Shown one piece after another: positions 1-14,107 of a DNA stretch of 64,000 nt (position 1 is its first letter; every line of letters begins with the position of its first letter). A program made the position numbers and the translations under genes. Source of the stretch: Spisula solida (lineage: Eukaryota; Mollusca; Bivalvia; Venerida; Mactridae); NCBI GenBank assembly GCA_947247005.1, contig OX365948.1:58255401-58319400 (forward strand). Direction: 5' to 3'. The notes under the pieces were generated by a model. It saw only the letters and a program-made list of their open reading frames with translations. It did not search any database and was not told the DNA's origin.

Positions 1-300
1 CACTACAAAACTAGAAATGCATCAAATGGACATAGATGCACCCGCTTACCATTTGACAATGACTCAAGGGCCATGAAGTTTGGAGTTATGAGTGACACAA
101 ATAAAATCTCATCATTTAAAGGGCCATAACTCTGCTAAAACTGGATGAATCTGATTAAAAATCCCTAGGAAGCACAACTAATGATGCAGCCTGATAATCA
201 TATGAAGATTGATGATAGCATTGTGATTATATTTTAAGTTACTCTGTGATACAACATTTACAATGGACAGACAGACGCTCGTACTCCAGTAACATTGTAG
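1..300. repeat. Dispersed repeat fragment at left edge
   Basis: The stretch has the phrasing seen in several other repeats of this window (a GGGCCATAACTCTGCTAAA-like segment, then a CAGACAGACG tail near 275). It looks like part of a non-autonomous dispersed element cut by the window edge. No coding signal is seen. The region 300-3165 after it is AT-rich and holds nothing I recognise; small ORFs there have no family resemblance. Confidence 0.45.
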
Positions 301-3165
301 TTTTCTTTAGTTTGTTCTTTCATTTGATCTCACCTCACAAGCAACCTTTAATAAATAACTGAACCTAATAGCTCATTATCATAAGATTGCATGCCGTTTT
401 AAACAAATGGCGTTCTGTTATGCATCCCCCATCAAAAACAACCAGCATCGATACTCAGCCCCAGACAATTGTTTGAAAGGTTATAAAGGAACAAGTCTTC
501 AGAATGCACGTTTTCCAGCCCCAAAATTTTCAAGAACCAACATATGTAAAACAAACATTTTTTAGCACAGATATTCAGTTATAAAAAAAACTTCAGCTTC
601 ACTGTAATTAAACTGACACTCAAAACTAATTAACAATACTTTAATTGTATGAAGCTCTAAATATTTCAATTCCCTGAAGCCATGTTTTTGTACTACAAAA
701 TATCATCATGTTTTTGTCACATACAGTATGCAAAATTTCACGTTTTCACACAAAACATATTTCACCGAAAAAATACAAATTCTTTGTAACAGTTATTGTG
801 TCATTTAGTGAAAGCGTTTTATATTGTCTTGCATGGTAATTGAACTCAGGGTATTAAATATTCATCACGCAGGCACATTATCATGCCGCTCACATTCTGT
901 CTCCTTTGATGTATTAAATTGTATACCTCATGAATATTAATGAGACGATATAACAGTTTGTGAAATTACAGAAATTGTCACAATTTAAGTTTGTTATCTC
1001 CACACCTACTACAAATATCACCCACTTCTAACAGAGCACCCACTTCTAACAGAGCGCTATCAAATCTCTCAACACTTGTCTCATTTTATGATTATAATGC
1101 CACGCATCTTTGTTGCAAGATCAGCCATTTTCAGACTTATGAGATATAAATATATATATAATTTAAACATGAATTTGCTTCCGGATTTTCCAAGTATCTT
1201 TTTTATAATACAAAATATTAGAATGAAATTACTGTAATTTGGTTCACGATAAAAGTTGGAAAATTATAATTCAGACATGGCCCTTGGATGAGAGGCATTT
1301 AATAGGGAATGTGTTTTTTGTCAAGTCACAATTATGAAACATTCGGAAATTCAGAATAATCTGTCTTTGTCAAGTAATGTTAAAACTTCTCTTCAGTAAA
1401 ATCTGTTACTAGTATACAAAAAAATGTGGAATTTTTGTATATGTAATGAAGAAATGTGTTAATATTATTATTAAATGACAAGTTAGCATACGGAATGTTT
1501 TACATCTGACAAGCCTAGAGGAACTGTGTGTGGTTGTTATTAATTAGATATGACAATTGTTACCCAGACAGAAGGTACAGAAATATAGGTCAAACAAATA
1601 CAAATGGAATAATTCTCATAATCTGCATTCTTACATATTATTATTATTTTACGCCTAAAAAATATGGGATTTTTTCCAAAAAAATAGGGAAATATTTAAG
1701 AATGAGCACCCACACTTTGAAAAGTATTAAAAAAATATTGACGATAGGAACACTATGTATGTGTGCTTAAAGCTGAAAGGCAGATAAAGGGGTGCAGGTT
1801 GGTGTTGGGAAAAGCAGCAACTTTCCGTATCATTACAAATCTCTATTTCGAGGTTTCTATATGAATTATTGGTTAAGTGATACTTTACAATCAATGTTAA
1901 AACATATTAAATGTCACACAAAACTTGCACCAGCAATTATTAAGAAAATTAAGTCAAGTCAATTAAAGATTTGACAGGTTTAATTGACTGTACACTACGA
2001 TTGATGGGTTGTAGGCTGGAATATAAAACAATTAACTGTTACAGTCAGACCGTAATCATGAACATGTCACATTAACTGACATTTATACAAACATTCCGTT
2101 TTCATTAACTACAACCAATGACCCGAGATTATCGTTAGTACACAAACACTTAGCAAACATGGGTACAATATTTTGATTTATTAGAAAGTTGAATCAGCAA
2201 AAATCTTGACAGACTTGATCTACCATGATTACATTAATCAGAAAACTCTCAATTTAGTTCTATACATTTATTTACACTACAAATACTAAGTCAAACCTCT
2301 TTAAGATAGCAATTGTTAGAGTCAGATATTTTTTCGGACAATTTCACTTCACTATTACGGGTATGATAAAACTGATGAATGAATTCAGCAAAATGTTTTA
2401 AAGCTTTTACTGTCTACCCTGTCTGTAGTCTGTCACGAGCACCTGGTGGCTACGATCTCTTAAACAAATCTCTATCTCAGCTTCCTTGTGAGATTAGACT
2501 CAAAATTGGTCTTGCAAAACAGAAACATTGTTTGGAGTCTATCATGAACAGATATGCAAAGTTTGAGATTTGTACTTATGAGGCTACATAAGAATGGTGT
2601 CTGGTCCCCGGCAGCCCTTCCCATTACAATACAATACAAACTTTATTCATTGTCGGTAATATTACTTGAACCCAGCTAGATTGCCTGATGGACACAGTCG
2701 TGTTCTCTTACTGACTGAATGTAATGTCACATTATAATGACATTTCTATAAAACATTCAGTCAGAAGGTGTCCAGTGGATACAAGGTCAAATATGAATAA
2801 GGAAACAATTTACCAGTACATTGAAACCAAATTAAACTCAAACTTTACCACCTTTATAACACTTGCTGTAGTTCTAATAATTTTTTCACTTAAATTAAAG
2901 TAATTTACATAAACATTGCCATACAAGCAAATCGTGTTGAGTTTTTCTGCTGTTTCATGCTCCCCATGACGGGAATTTACTTTTAAACACTTCTATAGTT
3001 AAATCCTAAATCATCCTTTCTCATCCCCTACTAAGAGAAACAAATCTTCAGTAAGCCGATATTAAATCAATCCAGACCCCAGAGGGACTGCTCGAAAAGA
3101 AGGAAATCTTTTTAAATTCAGAAAATCAGTACATAGAAGACTTGTATGTACTGATTGGAGTATAG

Positions 3166-3216
3166 CGGGATTTACCTATATTCGGGATTTACCTATATTC
3201 GGGATTTACCTATATT
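3166..3216. repeat. 17-bp tandem repeat, 3 copies
   Basis: Three exact head-to-tail copies of CGGGATTTACCTATATT. Short minisatellite in the presumed TIKI intron 2. Confidence 0.85.
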
Positions 3217-3741
3217 CGGTCTAGTAAGATTACTGCCCTCATGGTGTTCTTTAGAAAACATAACTATGATATATATAGAAGCATTGGGAAACTCCATTTT
3301 TAAAGTCATAATATAACTGTGGACTTTTGTGATACATTTTCTTTTAATGTCAATCAGCTAGAAATATTATATTTGATTGAATGAAAAAGTTTTTTAATCA
3401 AATCAATGAGAAACCTTAAGAAATGTTTAACATGTTTACAACGGATGACACCGGATTGTACATTAATGGTCAAACAAAGTGTCATGTGTGTAAATGACCA
3501 ATGTTTTACATGAAAATAAACATGGTCTCTTGCCTTAATTTCATCTTAAACTTATATGAAGAAGACAGGTTACAATAATGTTGTAAAAGCTATCAAATTT
3601 CACATAAACCGTATTATAGTTCAATAGAGGAAAAACATGAGGGCAAGTGTCATGGGAATGTACCAAGCTAAGGTATTAGAGAGGGTCATTTATTGCCCAC
3701 AGAACAACTTATTTAAATAATTAAAGTCTTTAAAAACTACT

Positions 3742-3994
3742 GGCCCCGATCTCCCGAAGCATCTCGTTCTGAGTCGAGATTATTCTCAAATACTGCCATG
3801 TGTCTTTGAGATAATTTCCATGGGTGGCCAGATTCAATGTTGGCACCACAAAACAAATACATTGTTCTGAGTCCATTACAGTAAAACATTTTAAACGCAA
3901 ACCTAAGAATAATCTCAAATTTATACTCTTGACTTGAGCGAAATCTCAATTTGAGTTGAGATTTCTACTTGAGATGCTTCGGGAGATCGGGGCC
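3742..3994. mobile_element. Palindromic MITE with 24-bp perfect terminal inverted repeats
   Basis: The left end begins GGCCCCGATCTCCCGAAGCA and the right end is its exact reverse complement over 24 bp. The interior also contains complementary segments around TTTGAGATT/AATCTCAAA. It carries no plausible ORF of its own. A diverged relative lies at about 32612-32866 next to OGFOD1 exon 6, and a decayed one near 17230-17325. Size and structure fit a non-autonomous DNA transposon; a target-site duplication is not obvious. Confidence 0.75.
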
Positions 3995-4062
3995 TGGTTT
4001 GTTATTTACGATACAGTCATATAATTAGATATGAGACATAATTTTCATGACATTTGAACTGT

Positions 4063-4250
4063 ATTCATTTGTATTTGGCTTTAAACAGCATTTTTAAAAG
4101 TACTAATTTTGTATTGGCTTTAACAGCATTTTTAACAGTATTTGTATTGGCTTTAACAGCATTTTTAACAGTTATTGTATAGGCTTTAACATTTTAACAG
4201 CATTCGTATTAGCTTTAAAAACATTTTAACTGTCTTTGCATTGACCATAT
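4063..4250. repeat. Degenerate tandem repeat (GGCTTTAACAGCATTTTTA-like)
   Basis: Imperfect copies of a roughly 35-45 bp unit around TTGGCTTTAACAGCATTTTT recur five or six times with drift. It looks like an old minisatellite. The flanking 4250-5290 is non-coding AT-rich sequence with nothing recognised. Confidence 0.5.
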
Positions 4251-5289
4251 TAATGTCATTTTTTTACAGCATTTAAATTTTCTGTGGACTTTAATTGATA
4301 TTAGTATTAGTTTTAAATGTATTTTAAGCAGTATTTCAATGAGCTTTTGAAGACATTTAAACAGTATTTATTTTTTATGAGAAATAAGACGTAAATGCAA
4401 CAATGGTAGGTAGTGGACATTTCCAGCTGATTGAAGCATGCATGAGGAGGTGAATGCTCTCAGGGCTGATGTATGTAACCATGGTAACTACGACAAACAA
4501 CATCATTTAATCAAGAGCTAATTTATGCAATGTTTATCCTTTAGAAGTTGTAACACATACAACGTACAGGTGGATTCAGTACATTTCAAAATTGGACTGT
4601 CCGCCAAGGATAACTGTAATTAAATGCAAATTTGTTGTTAACAGTTAAAATGAGAAGCAAAAAGGTGGGTATCCTGAGTTGAGATATATTGAAAGATCCC
4701 TGTACAAATAACAACATGGTTTCAGACTTACTTCGAACTTGTTGAATTTATAATATGTTATTATAAGATAATAACAAAATAAATTAACAGAGTACATGTA
4801 AAACTAAAAGAATTTGGACACATTTTGATTTTACCATAGTAAGCTCTGTCCGTATTAATCAAAATTATACCAACTTGTATTAACCAAAATTTCCAACTTG
4901 TATTAACCTATATTTCCAACTGGTTCTGATTTCTATCAGAATTCACTAAGCAGAGAACAAAGAATATTTGTGAGTTTATAGGAGCAAGGTCACATGCCAA
5001 GGTCGCACACAGATTTATATTGACTAAATAAATGAGATGTCCATCACAATCTGAACCCAAACTTTCCGAATATAATGAATAATGACCAGAGAAACTATTT
5101 ACTCTTCCAGGCATTTAATCAATAACTGTCCAAGATGATTGGGCTTTATTTACTGGACAAATGGACAAAAGGCAAATGATTTGATTTGAGTTGCACTGAT
5201 TATATCCTGGTTAGTGAAGAAATGGGATGCTTTAGTTTTATCGTTGATAATGGTAGTTACACTTTGCTGGCTAACAATGAGGTGGTAAG

Positions 5290-5535
5290 TCCTACTTACA
5301 ACCCTATAAGAGCCATTCATATTTGAAATTTGCATCACAAGGTGATTCTTATGAGCCTTTTTTTATGAAAATCTGAACAGGTCATGTTGACCAAAATGAA
5401 GTCGAAAAAGCTTGTTTTTCTATAAGTGAGGAGTAGTTTTCGGACAGTTTTTCTTGTTTTCTCAGAATAGCGTTTTTGTACATACAACCTTCTTCTAAGC
5501 CAGCGACAATAGCTTCTGGTATATACCTAAGTATG
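5290..5535. repeat. Dispersed repeat, copy A
   Basis: Shares extended similarity with 11945-12190: both run through CTTACRACC, TTATGAGCC, GGTCATGTTGAC, AAAGCTTGTTTTTC, TTTTTCTTGTTTTCTC and AAGCCAGCGA in the same order and orientation. This is a dispersed family of unknown class. This copy ends about 160 bp from TIKI exon 2. Confidence 0.65.
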
Positions 5536-5692
5536 TTGTCTGCATTCTGGTTTATAGTTATATTCTGTTCAGGTCTGAAAACCTGATATTTAAATCTGTT
5601 GCCAGCTATGTATGAACAAACTTGATTTCATGCAGTGATATGTCCATCATCTATAAAACAAAAATCATCAAATACAAACCCTGAGTACACAC

Positions 5693-8600
5693 CTGTGAAA
5701 AGTTGAGATCATTTAAAGGAACACATTGTTCTCTCACTTTCTCCACAGCACCAGTAACCTTCCCAAGTCTCTCAGCTTCTTGGGCTAAATATAAATCTAA
5801 CACTGGTATTTCTCGAGACTTTATATCACTTTCAGTTAATGAATTCACTAACAACATCACCCAAATTGGTCGTTTCCTTTCCCAATTTCCTGCTATCACG
5901 TCAAATAAATAATCGGCATAAAGACCTTTACCCTTTTGGTCAGCGGTAATCCAGTTTGGTAACTTTTCTCGTACATATTCTAAATGTTGTTTTAATCTCG
6001 TATAAATATCTTTTGGTAAAATATTGGAAAGGTTTTCACCATGAGGTAACAACTGACAATTTGCTAATGAAGTCATTGTGTATGGATCCGTTAAATCTAA
6101 TTCAAAGTAAACGTTTTCCGACTGTTTGAAAGCCACTTTAACGTTTTCCGGAATGTAATCCCAAACTCTTGTATACGGAACATGAATTGTGCCGTAGAAA
6201 TATGCCGGTGGGTCTCGTTTGACTTTCCACAGGAAGGATTTCACGCCATCATCCTGAAATAGATAAAAGCAATATGAGAATTGGAGACATCGAAACTAAA
6301 AGCATTTTGTAATCCATCTACGGATTACAAGAAACAACAGATTCAGTGGGATAATACTCGAGGTAATGTGATGAGAAAATACATTCACTTTTGTTATCCA
6401 ATGTCCCCCTGGGGTTATAAATCGTATCACACTGTGGTTATAAGTTTTGTCATCTATAATCTGAAGTCGATGAACTGGTCTGCCTAAAAGACACAATTTA
6501 AGCATCAGGAATTAGTGAACAAGACTTTAAACATTGATGTTATACAGGAACAAAAAGTAGCTTGACTGTAGTCGAGTATGTGTGCTTGACTTACACCCAG
6601 GAGATCCAGGTTTGAAATCCCAGTTGTGGCAGGTACCCTTTCATGAAAATTAGACAAAAAATGACTTTTTTCCTCCACATGTGGAGAAGTTGATGGCCAT
6701 TGAAGCTGACATCGGTTGAAATACTATGAGAGTCAGAGTAATTGAAAATTAAACTGAAATATCAGAGTAGAATTTTAGTGGCTAATTCTGTTGTTCATTT
6801 TATATACATGCAACATATTGTATTTTGTGTACTAGCTGGAGGCTGAAATATCATCATCAGTCTGATTACGGATATAATCTCTCAACCAAACATTTAAAGT
6901 GTTAAGTACCGAAGGTAAATATAAATACTTGCAGACTTACAATTCAGGTACAAAGACAGTGGAACTTTATTTGTATCTTATAAATGTAGCATGGAGAATT
7001 TGACATGATCCTGACCTCTATGCCTGAATATATTACAAGGTTCTTGCGTTGAGTATATAAATTTCCCCGAACAAACTGTACAATATCGGTCCTTTAGATT
7101 TGAGTTGGTATTACACCTCGAGCATCTTTATGATACTTCCAGCATAGGAAAACATACAACCGGGATTATAAATACAGGCAATATCAGCTGTTAAATTATG
7201 CTAATAGAAGATCAAGAGTCCTTTCAAATTCTCCATATTATAACCCTAACCCTACATCTCTGTATCTAAAGCTTTTTTGCACAAAACCATAGTAACAAGA
7301 TACAACATGTAAATCATCCAAAACTGCCAGTAAGACATATAAGCTAGCTCCCTTAATTACCATCAAGGTGAAAGTTCATAAGAGAAAACACATTAGTAGC
7401 CATTCAAACTCCCTTAATTAATGAGCTGTCGGGTTGAGGTCGCTAATTGGCTGAACCAATTATAAATACACAACCTATCCCTTATATCTAAGTTTAATTG
7501 ACTCATAACCTGCCTGCCACCACCACCCATGTCGTGATTACTATAAAGATCTACCAAGTACTTGAAAGTCTTCATAAATTGGCTGCAATTATATCATCTT
7601 TATGACATTCAATTTTTATTGCGTATTAAACTTCAATAAGTGAACATTTTTCTGTCTGATGTACGCAAGAAGATTATATTATAGGAATATCTTTGGTTAT
7701 AAAAAATCCATGTAAATTATAATATTCTATCCTACAGGCATTATTGGAAACATAATAAGGCATTAAAATATATATTTGTTTCTGGTATCATGACCTGCTC
7801 TAAACATTTGCTGGGAGCTGAAAAGTTTTTAAGGCAAAATTGAAGGGGACGTAAAAGAATGTTCCAAAAAAGTAATAATTTTTTTACGTACATTTGTACC
7901 TACTGCATTTATTTGCGGGAAGTTACGGCTATAAAAAAATAATTTTATTATTATGCCCAATAGGGTTTTTTCACCTCTTATACAAATTATGATTTTATAA
8001 CATCTTATTAATTGATAAGAACTAATAACTAAAGGTTATCAAATACCTACTGAACATTACAGCCTGTCTTTATATCAATATCTGTTTCTCAAAGAACATA
8101 ATTTGCAGAAAATGAGATTTAAAGTTATATTTTTCCATCAAAGTGTTACAATAAGCCCGTTAAATGTATTTATATGACAAAAATGTTAGATGTCTTCACT
8201 GTTTGAGGACTATATTTTGTATCCCCCATCAATCATACATTACAGTACTTTTTTTATTTATTGATAATAAATTATGTTTTTAAGTCATTGATAATAAATT
8301 AAAGGAGTTAATTTACGTAACTGCTAACCTGATGCTTGACTGAGCATGAAATTTCAAATTTATAAATTTAATGAACAAAAGTATACACCCGAGTAGTTTT
8401 TTCTTTCATGAATATTTATGACAAAATAATGATTTAAAACTGTTATGATATATAGGTGAGGCAGACAGAGGACATATATTTACTGGATGACCTAACATTC
8501 ACTTTATTGTCCATTTCTGCTCTGTGCATGGTCAAAAACAACCGCCTCCTCGATAGCCTAGTGGTTGAGCATCCACTTCGAGTGCTGAGGAACCAGGGTT

Positions 8601-11600
8601 CGCTCCCCGACCATATCATACCAAAGACAAATAAAAATGGTACCAGTAATCCCCTTGCTAGATGCTCAGCATTAAAGGGAAACTGGCTTCTCATCTCTCA
8701 TACCCACATGGCAATGGACTACATCAGAAATGAGGTGTCAAGAGTGATTAATAAAAGTTGGAAAAACTTGTTTCACAATCGACCTAAATAAAATTAGTAT
8801 AAAAACAAAACTCAAATTAATCCTATTACTTGATACAGTGACGATAGATACACAGTTTCAAGTTAAGTTTCTCAAATTTCTCAAAACTTTGTAAAATTGC
8901 AAAAAATATGAGCTCAGCTGCTGTCGATAGTTTGAAACAATCCCTAGGAATGAATGTGATACAGATGTTGAGTATTTGATGCAAAAAAAAACAACTTAAT
9001 TTTTAGTAATTCAAATATACTTCTGCTTTTTATATAATTTTATGTCCAATTCGGGTTCACAACTTTACTACATTCATGAATTACAAAAATATTCTGTAAG
9101 TATAATGTTTTATAAATAATGTGTAAAACGTAAAAATGTTTAGGCTCAAAGACTAAACAATATATGATTTAATGTGGTAAGTTGTTTCAAGTGAGATGAA
9201 TAAGAATAATTTATAACCTGATGATGGAAGGAGGATATATAATAATTATTCTAAATGCATTTGGTAACATGAATAATAACATTGAATCGACAAAGAAAAC
9301 AAATGATAATGATGATGAATGTGCATTTCAAAATAAATTTAATGGCAGGCAGCAACCTAGACACATCTATAGCAGCACAACCTAGCGACTCATCAGATAA
9401 ATGATGACACTGGTTTCCATGGTGACTCTATCCTAGTACAATACAGATGGAAATAAATGATTTCATTGATAAATCATGATAAATAGATATAATATAAATA
9501 GATATGAATCAATATGATACTGAATAGAAACTGATGCTGATTACCTCAATAATGAGGATTCCAGGTTACACAGGAGTAGCAACAACTTGATAACTGAGCA
9601 TGGTAAAAACATGTTTATTCCCTTTTTTGCTTTTCAGTTGTTTAATACCAGTAAACGGTTTGAGATTCACCTGTAACAATACAAGCTGTTCTGGCAAATG
9701 TGACCAAAATAAAGATGTTAGTATAATTTGCAGGATCTATATTTTTCACTGTAAATTTTTTATTTTAAAATTTAATTGACAGAAATTGTTTTATTTAGTC
9801 TGAATGTGAAACAAGTTCTTAATTACAACTTCTATATTAATCACTCTCATCACCTCATTTCTGATGGTATTCCATCGCTACAAGGGACTTATAATGAGAT
9901 GAAAGCCACCGTACTGCTGTAAAATGCTGTTAGATTGATTTTAATACAGATAGGTTTACTTAAAAAAATACATTTTACAGACGAAACAAACAAGAATTTG
10001 CTATTTTCATATTTCAAGAAAATAAAAACATTATATGTAACTGCGTGTTTATAATCGAAGACATTAGTTTTTTTTCTCTGTTTTTTTAACACGCTGAGTC
10101 AATATAAAGGATTAACGTTCAGTCCGTTTACCTGAACCACATGTAGTTTTTACTTTAGCCTAACTTAAACTTGTCAGTAGTTTTACTCAAATAAATCATT
10201 CCTGAAGTTAGAAAGTACTAAAATTGTTGTAAATTAAAGAAAGCCCGTGAAATACCACCGTAAATTGATGGTGACTTAATTAAACCAACGTTGAAAGAGA
10301 GGCTTAGCCTTTACCGTGGAAGCCAATTATATACCTGGCGTTATGATAACTGTGCACACAACAGGTGCTTGATCAGAATTAATGAGCTTCTCTCTGTGAT
10401 ATTAATTGATAAATACAAGTTATACTTGACAAATAAAATAGCTGTCACACTTTCTGTGTTTACACTAGCATTGCTTGAAGAATGTCACTGTTTGTTTACA
10501 TTAATTCTCCATTGTGGAGTATTATAATCATAACAAAAAATCTAGATGGAATTTAGCTACAATCAACTAATGATAATATTTTCTATGATAAAAGAGTTCT
10601 GACTACATAAACTTGTTTTCTTTTATAGTTATACACCTGTTTGCATTCGTCATACATTGACAGTTCCCTATAATGTACATACCAGTAAAAATAATAAAGT
10701 CTCAGACAGAAATAATTTAAATTCTTGACAAAATCTGCTGTAGTTGTTACCACGGAAATGGATATGTAATACTCATTCTTTTCTTAACAAAAACTGTTCA
10801 AACATTCCTATAACACAAAAAACAATGTACCATACCTGTATTGAAACTTAAAAACCCAGCAAAACTTTAATAAACGATATTAACTATACATCAAGTATTG
10901 AGAAGACAAACTAGAAAAAATCAAAATTTTCAACTCCAAACTTGAGTTTACCTCAAGGCGAAACTCATTAACGGCAACCTACAACTCATTAACGGCAACC
11001 TACGTTAACAAATAAGCAATCCTCATTATAAACAGGATGTATTTTAGAATAGATATTTGGAATAATGAATTTAGATTTTAAAAGGTATTTGACTAATGAG
11101 ATTCACTGACCCAAGAAATAGCAGGCAGTATGATGAAACACACAATGTAATTATCTTATGGTAATTCTGAAATGATAGCCAGTGAAGATATACAGATTGA
11201 AACCAGATCTAATCTCAATTTTTATCTTAAACATTGCATAATAAATAAGACGATCATTTGAACTCTGTGTTTAAATCAGTGATCAGGTATCTCAGGCCAC
11301 CCAGGCTTATCATTAATCCTTCGGTAATTGAAGACATGTGCCCGAAGGAGTAAAGTTGCCTATCTCACCAACACCACTGCATGATTTATTTTTGATAAAC
11401 ATGAAAATAACAAATGTCTCTGAATAGTTAACCTGGTCCAAGAATGACCCAATTTTATTTATTTTAAAAATATAAATTGACTTTAGAATAAATGGTGCAG
11501 TTTTCAGCCACACCAACTTGTAATACATTCATTAAGATCAAACACACACCATTCTTCATCAAGTTTTAGTTATAGTTAACTGAAGACCAACATCCATCTT

Positions 11601-14107
11601 TTCTAAAAAAACATAAAATTTAGAAGACTGCAATATTCATTAATTTATATATACCTGTTACGTATGATGTAGCTATAATTTGGTATTAACTGCCAGAATA
11701 ATTTAAACAGTCCAGAAAACATACTTTTACGAAAAAATGATAATTATTTTTTTAAAGTTTGTTGCCTTAAGCTCCCATAGTATCATTAATTCATTTTCAA
11801 GACAGTAATATGTTCAGTCACAAATATTCAGCCATGCTAATAATTTTTTTTTTAAAAAAACCTGCTTGTTTGGCATATAAACTCTTGACCTAGCTAGCAA
11901 ACTTTAGAAGGGTGTAAAGATGGATACATATTGTTGGCTTAGAATTAGAAGGCTGTCTACTTACGACCTTGTAAGACTCATGCATAATTGCAATCTGCAT
12001 CTCATGGTGCCAAGATCTTATGAGCCTATTTTCGTGAAAATCAAAAGTGGTCATGTTGACTAAACTGAAGTTTTAAAAGCTTGTTTTTCCATATTAAAGT
12101 AAAGAGTATTTTTTAGACAGATTTTTCTTGTTTTCTCAAAATATTGATTTTGTACTTACGACCTTCTAATTCGAAGCCAGCGATATATAGATGGTCATTT
12201 ATTAGTTTTTAAAGCTACCTATTAGTGCATGATTTAGTGATCTTTTAATAATACACAGCTCCACATGGACCACTTGTTAAGATTAAGGATCAAATTCCTC
12301 AAAGGGATAGATTATGCAAATGCACAATTTTTTTTCAAGGATTACATCATGAAACTCAAACAAAAATAGTTTGTTGTCGGTAATTACATGCCTTAAAATA
12401 AAGGGTAATTAATCAGAAAATGTTTTTATTTGGGAAATTGTTTTTCATAGAAAAGAGCGACAACCCCTTGAAAATAGCGAAAATATAACACATCAAATTG
12501 TTTTTTTCAAATGCCATAGAAACATTTAATTTAAGGTCCTAGCAAATATTTAAGGATACCAGAAACAAAATTTTACGCATTATTTCCTTTAATTTCAGAA
12601 TAATTTATAAATTGTGTCATTTTGATTAAATATAAAAGCGTGTGTAAATATTATTACTGACAGGCAGATGAAAAGTCATCACATCACAACACAAAATCTT
12701 CATAAAACTGTTCCTTCCTTATATTTATATATATATATATATGTGCAGAAGCTGAACTTGACGTGTTATAACTATATAATTAAGTTTAAGGCTATTCGTA
12801 AAGAAAGAGATTTAGACTAGTCACCCTATCCTGCAAGTTATAGATGGGTGGATTGAAATGTTATACACATTTATTACATTGTGTTTTTTTTGTATGAAAG
12901 TATATTAATTGATAGATCATATTTTATATCTTATTTCTGTACCTAAATCATTATAAGACCTATGGAGAGATTCAATAATGTTTTTTTTCCAAACTTTAAT
13001 ATGCAATGTTCTATGTGCATATGGTTAACTACAGAACAAAGCAAAATATGAAAATCAAAATAAAAGTACAAAATACACATAAATGCGTTGGCTCCTATAA
13101 TACATTCACATAAATATGTTTTTTGGTAACAAGTCGTTCACATAAATATGTTTTTTGGTAACAAGTCGTTCACATAAATATGTTTTTTAGTAACAAGTCG
13201 TTCACATAAATATGTTTTTTGGTAACAAGTCGTTCACATAAATATGTTTTTTGGTAACAAGTCGTTTTCAGATCTCAAGAGTTGAAGTTTTGTATTTCAT
13301 CTTTTGTAAAACCTGTCATTTAAAATATCATTTTGATACTATCTAGCACATTTATGAACAAATGTATAAAAAATGTAGAATTTATAGCCATAGAAGCTAG
13401 ATCTTAGTTTCAAAATTTACATTTTATGTAAGGTATAATTAAACATTGAAAAGATGGAAGCTCATACAATTTAGAAACACTTGTCAATCATATAGGGGGA
13501 TAAACCAATGCTATGACCTCAAGTTATAAAATTCTTAAATAACACATTCCTAATCAAAATGCTGGGATTCATTTGACTCGGGGAGTAGGGGTTTTGACCG
13601 TCGAAATTTCTAAAAAGCCACATTGTGACCCTCAAGATTTTGGTTTGAAGGGAAATTTTCTCTTAAAATAATGGGTATTTTGCCTATAAAATGGTAAAAT
13701 TTTGTAAAAAGTATCAAAATGACCCTACAGATTCATAAGCTAGTTGACTCCCAGAAATGTGCAAGAACTGTCAAAACAGTACAATTTAACAAAAAAAGTA
13801 TAAAATAAACTACAAAATTCGAATTATATTACTTTATACATGTTTTTCTTTATTAATTTTCTTAGTTATTATTCTATGATCACTACTTACTAAAGATCTC
13901 TATGTTTTGTAACAATATGAAAGTCTTAATATCCAATTTTTGCTAGAAAAAGAGCTTTCAATATAGAATATAGATCTATGTTACCTTATCCGTTTCGCAT
14001 CTTTGTATTTCGTTTTCTTCATTTCTTTCCTCTCGCCATACAGCACATGGTCTCTGGTATATAAAAGTCATGCATATTATAGCTTGAAAACAAACACTTT
14101 TCTTCAT
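5693..14107 (-). CDS. TIKI: TIKI/TRABD2 Wnt-inactivating metalloprotease, 5' coding exons (partial)
   Basis: Two minus-strand coding exons are visible: 13985-14107 (41 aa) and 5693-6253 (187 aa). Exon 1 starts at an ATG with an in-frame TGA 9 nt upstream and encodes a cleavable-looking signal peptide (KKS, then [12 protein letters not shown]), a Glu-rich stretch and Cys-Glu-Thr-Asp-Lys before a GTAACA donor. Exon 2 follows TTTCAG in the same phase and reads [19 protein letters not shown], then [43 protein letters not shown] and LNDLNFSQ. This is closely TIKI-like and includes the first GxxH metal-site motif (GTIH). Known family role: TraB-fold, membrane-tethered proteases that clip the amino terminus of Wnt proteins and so block signalling. 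The later exons with the second GxxH (GAGHF-like) were not found in 1-5692 and should lie to the left. Confidence 0.9.
6545..6790 (+). mobile_element. tRNA-derived SINE (CCACATGTGGAGAAGTTG family), copy 1
   Basis: A tRNA-like head with a degenerate B box (CCAGGTTTGAAATCCC) is followed by GTGGCAGGTACCCTTTCATG and CCACATGTGGAGAAGTTG. The same head-to-body order occurs at 30545-30965, and the body alone at 43795-43945. It lies in TIKI intron 1, antisense to the gene. Confidence 0.7.
8545..8795 (+). mobile_element. tRNA-derived SINE, second family
   Basis: A box-like TAGCCTAGTGGTTGAGCATC and B box-like CCAGGGTTCGCTCCCCGACC are separated as in a tRNA head. An unrelated body (ACTGGCTTCTCATCTCTCAT onward) and an A-rich AAATAAAATTAG end follow. 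The reading frame through it is an accident of the repeat. The rest of TIKI intron 1 (8796-11944 and 12191-13104) is AT-rich with nothing recognised. Confidence 0.7.
11945..12190. repeat. Dispersed repeat, copy B
   Basis: Second copy of the repeat at 5290-5535, same orientation, ending in AAGCCAGCGATATATAGATGG. Both copies lie in or beside TIKI intron 1. Confidence 0.65.
13105..13264. repeat. 32-bp minisatellite, 5 copies
   Basis: Five near-identical units beginning TTCACATAAATATGTTTTTT and ending GGTAACAAGTCG; the third has one G-to-A change. Located in TIKI intron 1, about 720 bp from the exon 1 donor. Confidence 0.9.
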
